Assembly: GCA_963773035.1 (NCBI GenBank)
Contig: CAVYZX010000010.1
Span: 124,001 to 188,000 of the forward strand
Reading direction: 5' to 3'
Source: CAVRXZ01 sp963773035
GTDB taxonomy: Bacteria > Acidobacteriota > Vicinamibacteria > Vicinamibacterales > CAVVIG01
DNA length: 64,000 nt
The notes under the pieces are model-generated. The model ran no database searches. It was not told the origin of the DNA and worked only from the letters and a program-made list of their open reading frames with translations. Below are positions 41,070-50,547 of this stretch, one piece after another. The first letter of the stretch is position 1. Each line of letters opens with the position of its first letter. Made by a program: the position numbers and the translations under genes.

Positions 41070-42425
41070 ATGGAGTACTCGCTTTCAAGCATCGCGTGGC
41101 GGATCGGGGCCGTCCTGGCGCTGGTCTTCGCAAACGGGTTCTTCGTGGCGGCCGAATTCTCGATCGTGACGGTCCGAAAAACGCGGATCGATCAGCTTCT
41201 GGCGGAAGGGCATCACGGCGCGCGCGCTGTCCGGCGGGCGGTGACCGATCCCGATCGATATATCGCAGCCACGCAGCTGGGAATCACCATGGCAAGCATC
41301 GGACTGGGCTGGATCGGCGAGCCGGCGCTTGCCTCCTTCATCCAGCCCGTTGTCCAGTTCATGCCGGCGCCCATTGCCGAAACGACCGCTCACAGCATCG
41401 CCATCGCTATTGCCTTTGCGATCGTCACGGCCCTCCACATCGTCCTCGGTGAGCTTGCACCCAAAACCATCGCGCTCGAACGGGCGGAGAAGACAGCACT
41501 GCTCGTGGTGAAGCCCACCGAACTCTTCATGAAGACGTTCTGGCCGTTCATCCGGTTGCTGAACGGCATGGGACGCGCCGTCGTCAACCTGTTGGGGATG
41601 CGCGGCTCAGGAGGGCACGCGCTCGTCCATTCCGAAGAAGAGTTGAAAATGCTCGTGACCGCCAGCCAGGAAGCCGGCGTCCTCGAGGAGCAGGAGGAGC
41701 AGATGCTCCACCGCGTCTTTGGATTTGCGGATCTCACCGCCGGACAGGTGATGGTTCCCCGCACGGAGATTGTGGCCGTCTCCGCCGACGCGACGCGCGA
41801 AGAGCTCGTGAAGTTGATTACCCGCTACGGTCACGCCCGGTTGCCCGTGTACCGGGACGACCTCGACCACGTGATTGGGATGATCCACGTCACCGACCTG
41901 CTCAAAGCCGTTACAACTTCGGAAGACCCGGTTCATGTCTATGCCCTTGCGCGCGAAGTCCTCACCGTTCCCGAAACGCTGGGCGCAGCCGATCTGCTCG
42001 CCGAAATGAGACGACGTGGTGTTCGCGAAGCGATCGTCATCGACGAGTATGGCGGCACGGCAGGGCTCGTGACGTTCGAGTCGCTGATGGCAAGAATTGT
42101 CGGTGATTTGGGTCCCGGATTCGGCGGCGCCGCCAAGATCGAAGGATTTCCTGACGGCTCGGCCCGAATCGATGGCCTCGTTCTGGTGAACGACGTCAAC
42201 GATCGCTTCGGGCTTCACATCGACGCAACGACCTATATGACGGTTGGCGGCTTCGTCCTGGGGCGGCTGGGCCGTCGGCCTCGCGTCGGAGATGTCGTCG
42301 ACGTGGAAGGCCGGGTGATGCGGGTCGAGGCGCTTGAAGGCATCCGGGTCGCGAACGTGTGGCTGTCCGGACCCAAAGATCTTGGCGCGCGGGAGAGTGC
42401 TCAGGAAGCAGAGAATCGCGTGTGA
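41070..42425 (+). CDS. CNNM/CorC-type hemolysin-family transport protein
   Basis: A 451-residue membrane protein with an N-terminal DUF21 (CNNM) transmembrane domain (about residues 5-195, FVAAEFSIVTVRKTRIDQLL, then LGELAPKTIALERAE), a pair of CBS domains (about 205-335, with VMVPRTEIVAVSAD and HVIGMIHVTDLLKAV) and a CorC_HlyC domain to about 430 (IDEYGGTAGLVTFESL). Such proteins are tied to Mg/Co efflux or to membrane metal homeostasis; haemolytic activity is not implied. It converges on the zinc/cadmium ATPase with a four-base gap. Confidence 0.92.
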   Translation: MEYSLSSIAWRIGAVLALVFANGFFVAAEFSIVTVRKTRIDQLLAEGHHGARAVRRAVTDPDRYIAATQLGITMASIGLGWIGEPALASFIQPVVQFMPAPIAETTAHSIAIAIAFAIVTALHIVLGELAPKTIALERAEKTALLVVKPTELFMKTFWPFIRLLNGMGRAVVNLLGMRGSGGHALVHSEEELKMLVTASQEAGVLEEQEEQMLHRVFGFADLTAGQVMVPRTEIVAVSADATREELVKLITRYGHARLPVYRDDLDHVIGMIHVTDLLKAVTTSEDPVHVYALAREVLTVPETLGAADLLAEMRRRGVREAIVIDEYGGTAGLVTFESLMARIVGDLGPGFGGAAKIEGFPDGSARIDGLVLVNDVNDRFGLHIDATTYMTVGGFVLGRLGRRPRVGDVVDVEGRVMRVEALEGIRVANVWLSGPKDLGARESAQEAENRV

Positions 42426-42429
42426 GCTT

Positions 42430-44562
42430 CTAATTCGAGCGCAGGAGCCGTAGCGCGTTGGCAATGACGATGACCGATGCGCCGGTGTCGGCGAGAACTG
42501 CCATCCAGAGCGTCGCAATGCCGCTCACCGCAAGCCCCACGAACGCAACCTTCATCACCAGTGAGATGGCCAGGTTGACCTTGATGTTGCGGACCGTCGC
42601 CCGGCTGAGACGGAAGGCGTAAGGAATCTTAAGCAGATCGTCGGCCATGAGCGCGACATCGGCCGTCTCGAGCGCGGCGGCCGCGCCTGCGGCGCCCATG
42701 GCAATCCCGACGTCGGCCGAGGCCAGTGCCGGGGCGTCGTTGATTCCATCACCCACCATCGCCACCGACCCGTAGCGCTGGCGCAGTTCCGCGACGGCCT
42801 TCACTTTGTCTTCGGGCAGCAACTCGGAGCGGCAGTCGTCCACGCCGAACTCTTTCGCAACCGCACGCGCAGGTCCGTCACTATCACCGGTCAGCATCAC
42901 GAGCGACTCGACGCCCTGGCGCCGAAGCAAATCGAGCGCATCGCGCGCCGTTTCGCGGGGTCGATCCGACACGGCAATCATGCCGACGGCTTCATCATTC
43001 CGCGCAACGAGCACGGCCGTCCGGCCCTTCGCGCTCCAATGTTCCAATCGTTCATGAACGGCGGCTGAACAGAGTCGACGTTCTTCGAACAGCCGGTGAT
43101 TGCCGACGAGGACACGGGCGCCGTCCACGTCCCCCTCCGCTCCGCGTCCGGTCAAGGCGTGAACCTGATCGCCGGGTGCGGCTGTGATGCCGGCGCCCGC
43201 CGCGTACTGCAGAATCGCTTGACCGATCGGGTGCTCGGACCGTCGCTCGATCGAAGCCGCCAGCATGACGACTGCCTGAGGAGGCAGACCGTTGAACGCG
43301 ATGACGTCCACCACCTGCGGATGGCCCTTCGTCAAGGTCCCTGTCTTGTCGAACGCTACGCACCGCACGCGGCTCGTTCGCTCCAGGTGCGCGCCGCCCT
43401 TAATCAGAACCCCTTTGCGCGCAGCGGCCGCGAGCGCAGCCACGACCGATACCGGCGTTGAGATGACCAGCGCACAGGGACAGGAGACGACCAGGAGGAC
43501 AAGGGCGCGGTAGATCCATGTGTGCCACGCCGCACCCGTAAACAGAGGCGGCAGCACGGCGAGCAGAATCGCCAGCGCGATGACTGACGGTGTGTACACA
43601 CGCGCGAAGCGCTCGACCAGGGTTTGCGCGGGTGCGCGCTGAGCCTGCGCACGCTCGACAAGGTGAATGATCCGCGCCAGCGTCGTATCCCGTCGGGCGC
43701 GGGTGACACGCACCTCGAGGGCTCCGCGGCCGTTGATGGTACCGGCAAACACCTCGTCATCGGGCGCCTTGTCCACCGGAAGCGACTCACCCGTCACTGG
43801 CGCCTGGTTCACCGAGCTGTGACCCGACACAACCGTGCCATCAAGCGGAATCTTCTCACCAGGCTTCACCACGATGAGCGTCCCAGGAGTAATCTGCTCC
43901 ACGCTGACCCGGCGTTCACCCGATTGGTCGCTGACCAGCGCCTCCGTCGGCGTCAACTCCATCAGCGCGCGGACGGCACTCCGCGCCCGTTCCATCGTTC
44001 GAGCTTCGAGCATCTGTGCAACGGCGAACAGGAACGTCACCGCCGCGGCCTCCGACCATTGGCCGAGAACGACCGCGCCACTTGCCGCGACGAGCATGAG
44101 GACGTTGATGTCGAGGGACGCCGCGCGAATGGCGTTCCACGCTCTCCGCGCAGTCACCGCCGCGGCAGCGACGATGGCCACGGCATAAAGCGAGCGCGCG
44201 AGCCAGGGCGTCCGAGCGAAGGTATCCAGCGCGAGCGCGATGGCGAATGCGAACGCGGCCGTCCACACTAGAATCCATCGACGCCTCGATGCGCTATCTG
44301 ATACGACAATCGGTTCCTCGTGCTCGAGCCAGGCGCGCATGCCGGTGTCGGCAACAGCGCCGGCGATTGCCGAGGCGGTGAGCTTTGCGGCGTCGTACTT
44401 CACGAGCAACCGCTGCCCGATCACGTCGGCCGAAAAATCTTCGATGCCGCGCAGATGCTTGAACCGTTTCTCGATCAACGAGACTTCTTCGCGGCAGTCC
44501 ATCCCTTCGACTTTGAAGGTCGACTCGGCATGCACCTCACAGACCGAACACGTGGCAGACAT
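42430..44562 (-). CDS. Zn/Cd/Pb-transporting P1B-type ATPase
   Basis: A 710-residue heavy-metal pump. The N-terminal HMA-like domain has GMDCREE (Cys23-x-x-Glu26, the Zn/Cd-type variant), preceded by Cys5 and Cys8. The membrane metal site is CPC at 361-363 (VVSCPCALVIS), the phosphorylation site is Asp405 in DKTGTLTKGH, and the hinge is MVGDGINDAPAL. CPC with a CxxE domain points to Zn, Cd or Pb rather than copper. I use the ATG at 44562, which has GAGG upstream, rather than the TTG at 44577. It lies 64 bases after an ArsR-family regulator and is probably induced by metal through it. Confidence 0.94.
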   Translation of the reverse strand: MSATCSVCEVHAESTFKVEGMDCREEVSLIEKRFKHLRGIEDFSADVIGQRLLVKYDAAKLTASAIAGAVADTGMRAWLEHEEPIVVSDSASRRRWILVWTAAFAFAIALALDTFARTPWLARSLYAVAIVAAAAVTARRAWNAIRAASLDINVLMLVAASGAVVLGQWSEAAAVTFLFAVAQMLEARTMERARSAVRALMELTPTEALVSDQSGERRVSVEQITPGTLIVVKPGEKIPLDGTVVSGHSSVNQAPVTGESLPVDKAPDDEVFAGTINGRGALEVRVTRARRDTTLARIIHLVERAQAQRAPAQTLVERFARVYTPSVIALAILLAVLPPLFTGAAWHTWIYRALVLLVVSCPCALVISTPVSVVAALAAAARKGVLIKGGAHLERTSRVRCVAFDKTGTLTKGHPQVVDVIAFNGLPPQAVVMLAASIERRSEHPIGQAILQYAAGAGITAAPGDQVHALTGRGAEGDVDGARVLVGNHRLFEERRLCSAAVHERLEHWSAKGRTAVLVARNDEAVGMIAVSDRPRETARDALDLLRRQGVESLVMLTGDSDGPARAVAKEFGVDDCRSELLPEDKVKAVAELRQRYGSVAMVGDGINDAPALASADVGIAMGAAGAAAALETADVALMADDLLKIPYAFRLSRATVRNIKVNLAISLVMKVAFVGLAVSGIATLWMAVLADTGASVIVIANALRLLRSN

Positions 44563-44626
44563 CAGTTGACCTCGCAAGCCGCGCCAGGCACTTTGCTAGC
44601 TACCATCACCGAGCCCAACCATCGGG

Positions 44627-45049
44627 TCACAAGTTCTTCAGGCTGCGTGGTTCGCTGCCAGCCTTCTTCGCGGGCGCCCGTTCCTCGACGTGCTCGAGCC
44701 CTTGCTCGAAGAGGCGAACGATGTGCTGATCGTCGAGGGTGTAGAACATCATTCGTCCCTCCCGCCGGGGGCGAACGAGTCTCATACCGCGAAGCAACCG
44801 CAGCTGGTGGGAGACGGCCGATTCGCTCAGGCCCAGTAGACGCGCGATGTCGCAGACGCAGAGCTCCGACCGCGAAAGCGCATCAAGTATGCGAACCCGG
44901 GTGACATCCCCCAAGACACGGAACGTCTCGGCCAATGACCCCACCGACCCGTCGGACAGGAGTCGTGTCTTGAGTGCTGATACCTTGGCGGGATCCAGGT
45001 GGAAAACATCACACGTGTCGTCGAGTGACGTTCGCTCGGTCTCGGCCAT
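44627..45049 (-). CDS. ArsR/SmtB-family metal-responsive repressor
   Basis: A 140-residue winged-helix repressor. The alpha-3 metal site motif ELCVCD (Cys64, Cys66) precedes the recognition helix LGLSESAVSHQLRLLRG; N-terminal Cys13 and His17 could complete an alpha-3N CadC-like site for Cd, Pb or Zn. The wing is REGRMMFYTLDDQH. It should repress itself and the downstream ATPase until metal binds. A 20-bp near-perfect palindrome fills the spacer of its own promoter. Confidence 0.93.
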   Translation of the reverse strand: MAETERTSLDDTCDVFHLDPAKVSALKTRLLSDGSVGSLAETFRVLGDVTRVRILDALSRSELCVCDIARLLGLSESAVSHQLRLLRGMRLVRPRREGRMMFYTLDDQHIVRLFEQGLEHVEERAPAKKAGSEPRSLKNL

Positions 45050-45061
45050 TTATGACTCCTG

Positions 45062-45090
45062 AATATATGAACAATTGCTCATATGTTCAA
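45062..45090 (-). promoter_or_regulatory. Promoter and ArsR-type operator of the metal-resistance operon
   Basis: On the minus strand TTGAAC (45090-45085), exactly 17 bases, TATATT (45067-45062). The palindrome ATATGAACAATTGCTCATAT (45065-45084), with one mismatched pair, lies in the spacer and overlaps the -10, the expected operator layout for ArsR/SmtB repressors. A Shine-Dalgarno AGGAG follows. Confidence 0.85.
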
Positions 45091-45190
45091 GTATAGACCG
45101 AGCCAGCTCGCAAAACGAGGGGTTTTCGATACCGGCGAGAGTCGTGGACCAAGACGGCGAGAAGGGCGGGACCCGAAGCTCAAGCGTAGT

Positions 45191-45225
45191 GCCGGACGTC
45201 CGGCTCGAGGCCGTTGGCGGCCTCG
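45191..45225. terminator. Two adjacent GC hairpins downstream of the peroxiredoxin gene
   Basis: GCCGGACGTCCGGC (45191-45204) is a perfect palindrome. CGAGGCC-GTTGGC-GGCCTCG (45206-45225) is a perfect 7-bp stem. They lie 28-62 bases after the peroxiredoxin stop on the minus strand. There is no U run, so a terminator role is only suggested. The rest of the 204-base gap before the ArsR promoter shows nothing else. Confidence 0.4.
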
Positions 45226-45253
45226 TCTCCGGACTCGATCCCCGAGCGTCTAA

Positions 45254-45721
45254 CTAGCCGAGTGATGCGACTGTATCGAGGACTTTCTGGTAGTTTGGCT
45301 CGTTCCGGGCGTCGTCGAGCACCTCGCGGTACCGGACGACACCGTCCTTATCGAGGACGAAGACCGCTCGCTTGGCGATGCCCTTGAGGCCAATCATGTC
45401 CTCGTTGAACGCTCCGTAGTCGCGGATCACCTGCTTGTTGAAGTCGCTGAGAAGCTGGAAGTTGAGGTGCTGCTGATCCTGAAAGGCCTTCAACGCAAAG
45501 AATGTGTCGACACTGATGCCGAACACCTGCGCCTGGGCCTTATTGAGCTGGGCCATCGAGTCTCGGAAGGTGCATAACTCCTTCTGGCAAACTGAGCTGA
45601 ACGCAGCCGGGAAGAAAGCCAGCACGACGGGCTTTCCCCCCTGCTGGCTGAGCGTCACGGGCTGGCGATCTTGATTCATCAAGGTGAAATCAGGGGCTTT
45701 CGATCCGACGTCTGCAGACAT
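45254..45721 (-). CDS. AhpE-like one/two-Cys peroxiredoxin
   Basis: A 155-residue thiol peroxidase of the AhpC/TSA superfamily. The peroxidatic Cys45 is in the AhpE-type motif FFPAAFSSVCQKELCTF, with a second Cys50 five residues on that could act as resolving cysteine. GISVDTFFALKAFQDQ and VLDKDGVVRYREVLDDA are usual. It detoxifies peroxides in the cytoplasm. The ATG at 45721 has an ideal Shine-Dalgarno AAAGGAG; the longer upstream frame is not needed. It diverges from the ABC transporter genes. Confidence 0.92.
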   Translation of the reverse strand: MSADVGSKAPDFTLMNQDRQPVTLSQQGGKPVVLAFFPAAFSSVCQKELCTFRDSMAQLNKAQAQVFGISVDTFFALKAFQDQQHLNFQLLSDFNKQVIRDYGAFNEDMIGLKGIAKRAVFVLDKDGVVRYREVLDDARNEPNYQKVLDTVASLG

Positions 45722-45832
45722 GTCATCTCCTTTTGAGGCGACTGAACGCCGAATCATACCCGGAGATTCTGCGTTGAGCATCCGGCGTGGGGCATCTTGC
45801 TCATTTTTGCGCCGTTCGGTTAGCATTTTTGG

Positions 45833-45856
45833 TTGGCGCGACGTGTCGCGCGCCAA
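45833..45856. repeat. 24-bp inverted repeat in the divergent peroxiredoxin/ABC promoter region
   Basis: TTGGCGCG-ACGTGTCG-CGCGCCAA: perfect 8-bp arms around an 8-base loop, between the two divergent genes, 24 bases before the ABC start. It could be an operator or a leader hairpin. Confidence 0.55.
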
Positions 45857-45880
45857 ACAAGTCCAAGCGAGGAGCGTCCT

Positions 45881-46849
45881 GTGATCGAGGTCCAACACCT
45901 CACGAAGCGCTACGGTCGTGTTACGGCCGTGGACGACGTCAGCTTTCGGGTCGAACGCGGCGAAATCCTGGGCTTTCTCGGGCCGAACGGCGCCGGGAAG
46001 ACGACGACCATGCGGATCCTCACCGGTTACATGCCGGCGACTGAAGGCAAGGCGATCGTCGCCGGATTCGACGTGTTCGACCAGCCCATCGAGGCCAAGC
46101 GACGGACCGGCTATCTTCCTGAAACGCCGCCGCTCTACCCCGACATGACGGTCAATGAATACCTGCAGTTCGTGGCCAAGGTGAAAGGGGTCCTCTCCGC
46201 GGATCGCCGCTCGCGGGTGCGAATGGCGATGGAACGAACGCGAATCGACGACATGGCCGACCGCCTCTGCTCGAAGCTATCCAAGGGCTATCGCCAGCGC
46301 GTCGGCCTGGCGCAGGCGCTGATACACAATCCCGAGGTTCTCATCCTCGACGAACCGACGGCCGGCCTCGACCCGAAGCAAATCATCGAGACCCGGCAGC
46401 TCATCAAAGAGTTGGCCGGCGACCATACGATCATCATCAGCACGCACATCCTCCCTGAGGTGTCCCAAACCTGTCAGCGTGTCGTCATCATCAACAAGGG
46501 ACACGTCGTCGCCGTGGACACCCCGGACAATCTGACGGCGCGGCTGCAAGGTTCCGAGACGATGTACCTGCAGATAGACGCTAATGGCGCTGACGCCTCG
46601 GGCGTCCTGGGCCGGCTGGCGGGCGTCACACGCGTCGTCGAGTCCGACCGGCGCGATGGCGTTGTCGGGTACGAAGTGGAAAGCGAGCGGGGACACGACG
46701 TGCGACGCGACCTCGCTCGCACGGTCGTCACGAGCGGCTGGGGCCTTCTCGAGCTGAGGCCGATGCGTATGAGTCTCGAAGAGATCTTCCTGTCGCTGAC
46801 GACGGAGGAAGTGCAGACGCCTGCCGGAGGAGAGACCGTCAATGCGTAA
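45881..46849 (+). CDS. ABC transporter ATP-binding protein (GldA-like)
   Basis: A 322-residue ATPase. Walker A is GPNGAGKTT (residues 34-42), the signature LSKGYRQRVGLAQALIHNP, and Walker B VLILDEPTAGLDP. A C-terminal domain of about 90 residues follows. The GTG at 45881 gives the family start VIEVQHLTKRYG and has AGGAG seven bases upstream. It is followed by a permease and a GldG-like subunit, the same order as the Gld system of gliding Bacteroidetes and as many exporters of unknown cargo. Confidence 0.92.
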   Translation: MIEVQHLTKRYGRVTAVDDVSFRVERGEILGFLGPNGAGKTTTMRILTGYMPATEGKAIVAGFDVFDQPIEAKRRTGYLPETPPLYPDMTVNEYLQFVAKVKGVLSADRRSRVRMAMERTRIDDMADRLCSKLSKGYRQRVGLAQALIHNPEVLILDEPTAGLDPKQIIETRQLIKELAGDHTIIISTHILPEVSQTCQRVVIINKGHVVAVDTPDNLTARLQGSETMYLQIDANGADASGVLGRLAGVTRVVESDRRDGVVGYEVESERGHDVRRDLARTVVTSGWGLLELRPMRMSLEEIFLSLTTEEVQTPAGGETVNA

Positions 46850-47612
46850 CATCCTGGCGATCGCGGAAAAAGAGTTGAGGTCGTACTTCGCGTCGCCGAT
46901 CGCCTACATCGTGATCGGCACGTTTGCGTTGCTCTATGGCTGGTTCTACGTGAGCCTTCTGCTCTTTTTCGTCCGGCAGAGCATGCAGATGGGACAGCTC
47001 GGCGGACCCGGGCAATCGGTCAACATCAATCAGTTCATGATCCGGAACTTGATTCAGAACGTCACGATCCTGGTGCTGTTCCTGATGCCAGCGATCACGA
47101 TGCGCACGTACTCGGAGGAGAAGCGCTCGGGAACCATCGAGCTCCTCCTCACCTCGCCCTTGACGGACTTTCAGATCATTCTCGGCAAGTTCCTCGGTGC
47201 TTTGAGCCTGTGGGCCGTGACGCTGGCCGTGTCCCTGATCCACATCGGCATCCTCTTCATCTACGGCAATCCCGAATGGAAACCGATCGCGACCGCCTAT
47301 CTGGGTCTTCTTCTTTTCGGCGCCTGCTTCATCTCGGTTGGCTTGTTCATCTCGAGCCTGACCAAGAATCAGGTGGTGGCGTTCGCGGCGACGTTCGGAG
47401 TTTTTCTGTTTCTGTGGGTGATCAACTGGATAGGGAGCTTCTCGGGACCCACTGTCAACGAGCTGACCAACTATTTGTCGATCGTCGGCCACTTCGACGA
47501 TTTCGCCAAGGGCGTGATCGATACGACGCATCTGATCTACTACCTGAGCTTCATTACGTTCGGTCTTTTCCTTACGGCCAAATCGGTCGACAGTGAACGG
47601 TGGAGGGGCTAA
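46842..47612 (+). CDS. ABC transporter permease (GldF-like)
   Basis: A 256-residue permease with six membrane helices of the ABC-2 type. MRNILAIAEKELRSYFASPI and the cytoplasmic MRTYSEEKRSGTIELLLTSP, a hallmark of this group, are present. It overlaps the ATPase gene by eight bases. Together with the next gene it forms the membrane part of the exporter; the transported substance is unknown. Confidence 0.9.
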   Translation: MRNILAIAEKELRSYFASPIAYIVIGTFALLYGWFYVSLLLFFVRQSMQMGQLGGPGQSVNINQFMIRNLIQNVTILVLFLMPAITMRTYSEEKRSGTIELLLTSPLTDFQIILGKFLGALSLWAVTLAVSLIHIGILFIYGNPEWKPIATAYLGLLLFGACFISVGLFISSLTKNQVVAFAATFGVFLFLWVINWIGSFSGPTVNELTNYLSIVGHFDDFAKGVIDTTHLIYYLSFITFGLFLTAKSVDSERWRG

Positions 47613-47620
47613 GGCAGATC

Positions 47621-49201
47621 ATGTTGAACCGCATTCTCAATCTCGTCGGATGGCTGGGCATGCTGCTCGTGTTCGTGGCGGTCGGGATCCGCTTCGGGCT
47701 GCCGGCCAAAGAGCAGTATGCGTTCTACCTTGCCTGGGCCGGGTTGATCTGCGTTTTGGCGTATACGCTCAGCCAATGGCGCGAGATCGCCAAGATGTTC
47801 TCGCGCCGGCAAGCCAAGTACGGCACGCTGGCCGGCGTCAGCATCCTGGTCGTCCTGGGAATCCTCGTCGCGATCAACTACATCGGAGCCAAGCAGAACA
47901 AGCGCTGGGACCTGACTGCTAACAAGCAGTTCAGCCTTTCCGATCAAAGCCGCAACGTACTCGGCAAACTGGATTCGCCGCTGCAAATCAAAGTGTTCGT
48001 TCAGGACGCGGAGTTCGATCGCTATCGGGACCGACTCAAGGAGTACGAGTACGCCTCCAAGCAGGTGAGCACCGAGTACATCGATCCGGACAAGAAGCCG
48101 GCCGTCGCCCGACAGAACCAAGTCCAGCAGTACGGCACGATCATCTTCGACTACAAGGGACGCACGGAACGGGCGACCTCAGATTCCGAACAGGATCTGA
48201 CGAACGGCATCATCAAGGTCGTGTCGGGAAAGCAACGAAAGGTCTATTTCACTCAAGGACACGGCGAACGGGATACGGCATCCTCCGACCCGACCGGGTA
48301 CAGCTCCATCGGTCAAGCGTTGGGGCGCGAGAACTACACGGTCGAGAAAGTGGTCATCGCCCAACAGGGAGCAGTACCCGACGATGCGTCTGTCGTGATT
48401 GCGGCCGGACCAAAAATCGACTTCTTTCCGAACGAGATCGACGCGCTGAAGAAGTACCTCGAGAAGTCGGGGAAGCTGTTACTCGAGCTGGATCCGCCTG
48501 ACAAACCTGATAGCCCGCCCTTGACGAATCTCATCGCATTGGCGCACGACTGGGGCCTCGACGTCGGCAACAACGTCGTCGTCGACGTGAGCGGGATGGG
48601 ACGTTTGATCGGGACGGACGCCTCCGTGCCTGTCGTGGCCAGTTATCCGTCGCACCCGATCACCGAACGGTTCAGCTTTCTGACCGCCTTTCCGCTTGCC
48701 CGCTCGATTACGCCGGTTTCCGGTGGCGTCAACGGTCACACCGCACAAACCTTCATCGAAACGAGCGCGCGCAGTTGGGCGGAAGCCGATATCAAGGCGC
48801 TGTTGACCTCGGGCGAAGTTTCGTTGGACGAAGCCAAGGGTGACAAGAAAGGCCCTATCCCCATTGGCGCGGTTGTTTCGGCTGCGGCGACACCGGCCGA
48901 CGCTCCAAAACCGGGTGAAGAGGCAGCCTCCAAACCCGAGACGCGAGTCGCCGTCATCGGCGACTCCGATTTCGTCGCGAATTCGGGGCTCGGCATCCAG
49001 GGGAACAAAGATCTCTACATGAACACAATCGGCTGGTTGTCGCAGCAGGAGAACCTCATTTCCATCAGGGCCAAGGAACCCGACGACCGGCGGATCACGT
49101 TGACGGCGACGCAGCAGGCCAACATCCAGTGGCTCTCGCTGCTGATCATTCCCGGCTTGATCTTTGGATCGGGTGTCTATAGCTGGTGGCGGAGACGCTA
49201 A
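47621..49201 (+). CDS. GldG-like ABC auxiliary protein
   Basis: A 526-residue protein with two or three N-terminal membrane helices, a large periplasmic domain of the GldG/ABC-type uncharacterised family (KRWDLTANKQFSLSDQSRNVL, then TQGHGERDTASSDPTGYSSI, and LLELDPPDKPDSPPL) and a C-terminal helix LSLLIIPGLIFGSGVYSWW. I start at ATG 47621; an in-frame GTG at 47600 lies inside the permease gene. Its stop overlaps the start of the DUF4340 gene by one base (TAATG). Confidence 0.88.
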   Translation: MLNRILNLVGWLGMLLVFVAVGIRFGLPAKEQYAFYLAWAGLICVLAYTLSQWREIAKMFSRRQAKYGTLAGVSILVVLGILVAINYIGAKQNKRWDLTANKQFSLSDQSRNVLGKLDSPLQIKVFVQDAEFDRYRDRLKEYEYASKQVSTEYIDPDKKPAVARQNQVQQYGTIIFDYKGRTERATSDSEQDLTNGIIKVVSGKQRKVYFTQGHGERDTASSDPTGYSSIGQALGRENYTVEKVVIAQQGAVPDDASVVIAAGPKIDFFPNEIDALKKYLEKSGKLLLELDPPDKPDSPPLTNLIALAHDWGLDVGNNVVVDVSGMGRLIGTDASVPVVASYPSHPITERFSFLTAFPLARSITPVSGGVNGHTAQTFIETSARSWAEADIKALLTSGEVSLDEAKGDKKGPIPIGAVVSAAATPADAPKPGEEAASKPETRVAVIGDSDFVANSGLGIQGNKDLYMNTIGWLSQQENLISIRAKEPDDRRITLTATQQANIQWLSLLIIPGLIFGSGVYSWWRRR

Positions 49202-50547
49202 TGCGAGGGCTGCGCTCGACGATCGCGCTACTGGTCGTGTTGATCGGTCTCGGTGCGTACATCTACTTCGTCACGTGGAAGAAGCCGGCTGAACCAGCCT
49301 CGAAGCAGGAAAAGGTGTTCGCCGGGATCGACTCGAGCAAGATCGAGGAGTTGAAAGTGGCGTCCGACAAGGGAGACGTCACGACGCTCAAGAAGGAAGG
49401 CGGAAGCTGGCAACTCGTCGCGCCGCTCGCGGTCAAAGCCGACGAATCCGAAGTGTCTGGTATCGCCAACGCCCTCGGTCAACTCGAAATCGTGCGTGTG
49501 ATTGACGAGAATCCGACCAACCTGAACGACTACGGATTGATGACGCCGCGAATCGAAATCGACTTCAAAGCCACCGGAGACAAAGACTTCCGGAAGCTGT
49601 CGATTGGCGAGAAGTCTCCGACCGGGTCTGATCTGTTCGCCAGACGCAACGACGACAAGAAGGTGTTTCTCATCCCGTCCTTCCAGGAGACAACGCTCAA
49701 CCGATCCGCGTTCGAGCTGCGCGACAAGACGGTACTCAAGTTCGAACGCGACAAGGTTGATGGCCTGGAGGTGAAAGGGGGGGACAAGACTCTTCAAGTG
49801 GCGAAAGACAATACCCAATGGAAGATGACACAGCCACTGCAGGTTGGCGCCGATTACGGGACAGTCGAGGGGTTGCTGGGACGGCTGCAGTCGGCGGCGA
49901 TGAAGTCGATCGTCACCGAGACAGCGAGTCCGGCCGACTTGAAGAAGTACGGTCTCGACAAACCTTCCGCGACAGTCGACGTGAAGATGGGCAGCGCACG
50001 GGCAACACTGCTCGTCGGATCAAAGGCCGAAAACAACACCGTGTATGCACGGGACGCCTCGAAGGGTTCGGTGGTGACAATCGACAGCGCACTTCTCGAC
50101 GAGTTGAAGAAGACGCCGGACGACTACAGACGGAAAGATGTCTTCGAGTTCAGGTCGTACAACGTCAACCGCGTGGAATTCACGAGAAACGCCGAGACAG
50201 TCGCGTTCGAGAAGGTGAAGAGTGACGGCAAAGACGCGGCCGAGAAATGGAGACGTGTAAGCCCGAACCCGGCCGACGCCGATAAAGACAAGATGGATTC
50301 GTTGCTCAATCGGGTGTCGAACATGCGCGCGTCGTCATTTGTCGACTCCTCGGCAAAGACGGGCCTCAATGCACCAGCCATGACGGTGGTTGCGAAATTC
50401 GACGAGGGGAAGAAGGAAGAGCGTGTTACCTTCGGGAAGGTCGACAACGACGTCTACGCCGCACGCCCCGGAGAGCCCGGCGCCGCCAAAGTCGACGCGA
50501 CCGATTTCAACGAAGCCAGCAAGACACTGGATGAGCTTTCGAAATAG
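49201..50547 (+). CDS. DUF4340 domain-containing protein
   Basis: A 448-residue protein with one N-terminal membrane anchor (STIALLVVLIGLGAYIYF) followed by repeated beta-rich DUF4340 units, for example KVFAGIDSSKIEELKVASD and FERDKVDGLEVKGGD. The family is regularly the fourth gene of Gld-type ABC clusters and probably works in the periplasm with the GldG-like subunit. Lys and Asp are unusually frequent. I start at the ATG at 49201. The frame ends 17 bases inside the next gene. Confidence 0.85.
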   Translation: MRGLRSTIALLVVLIGLGAYIYFVTWKKPAEPASKQEKVFAGIDSSKIEELKVASDKGDVTTLKKEGGSWQLVAPLAVKADESEVSGIANALGQLEIVRVIDENPTNLNDYGLMTPRIEIDFKATGDKDFRKLSIGEKSPTGSDLFARRNDDKKVFLIPSFQETTLNRSAFELRDKTVLKFERDKVDGLEVKGGDKTLQVAKDNTQWKMTQPLQVGADYGTVEGLLGRLQSAAMKSIVTETASPADLKKYGLDKPSATVDVKMGSARATLLVGSKAENNTVYARDASKGSVVTIDSALLDELKKTPDDYRRKDVFEFRSYNVNRVEFTRNAETVAFEKVKSDGKDAAEKWRRVSPNPADADKDKMDSLLNRVSNMRASSFVDSSAKTGLNAPAMTVVAKFDEGKKEERVTFGKVDNDVYAARPGEPGAAKVDATDFNEASKTLDELSK

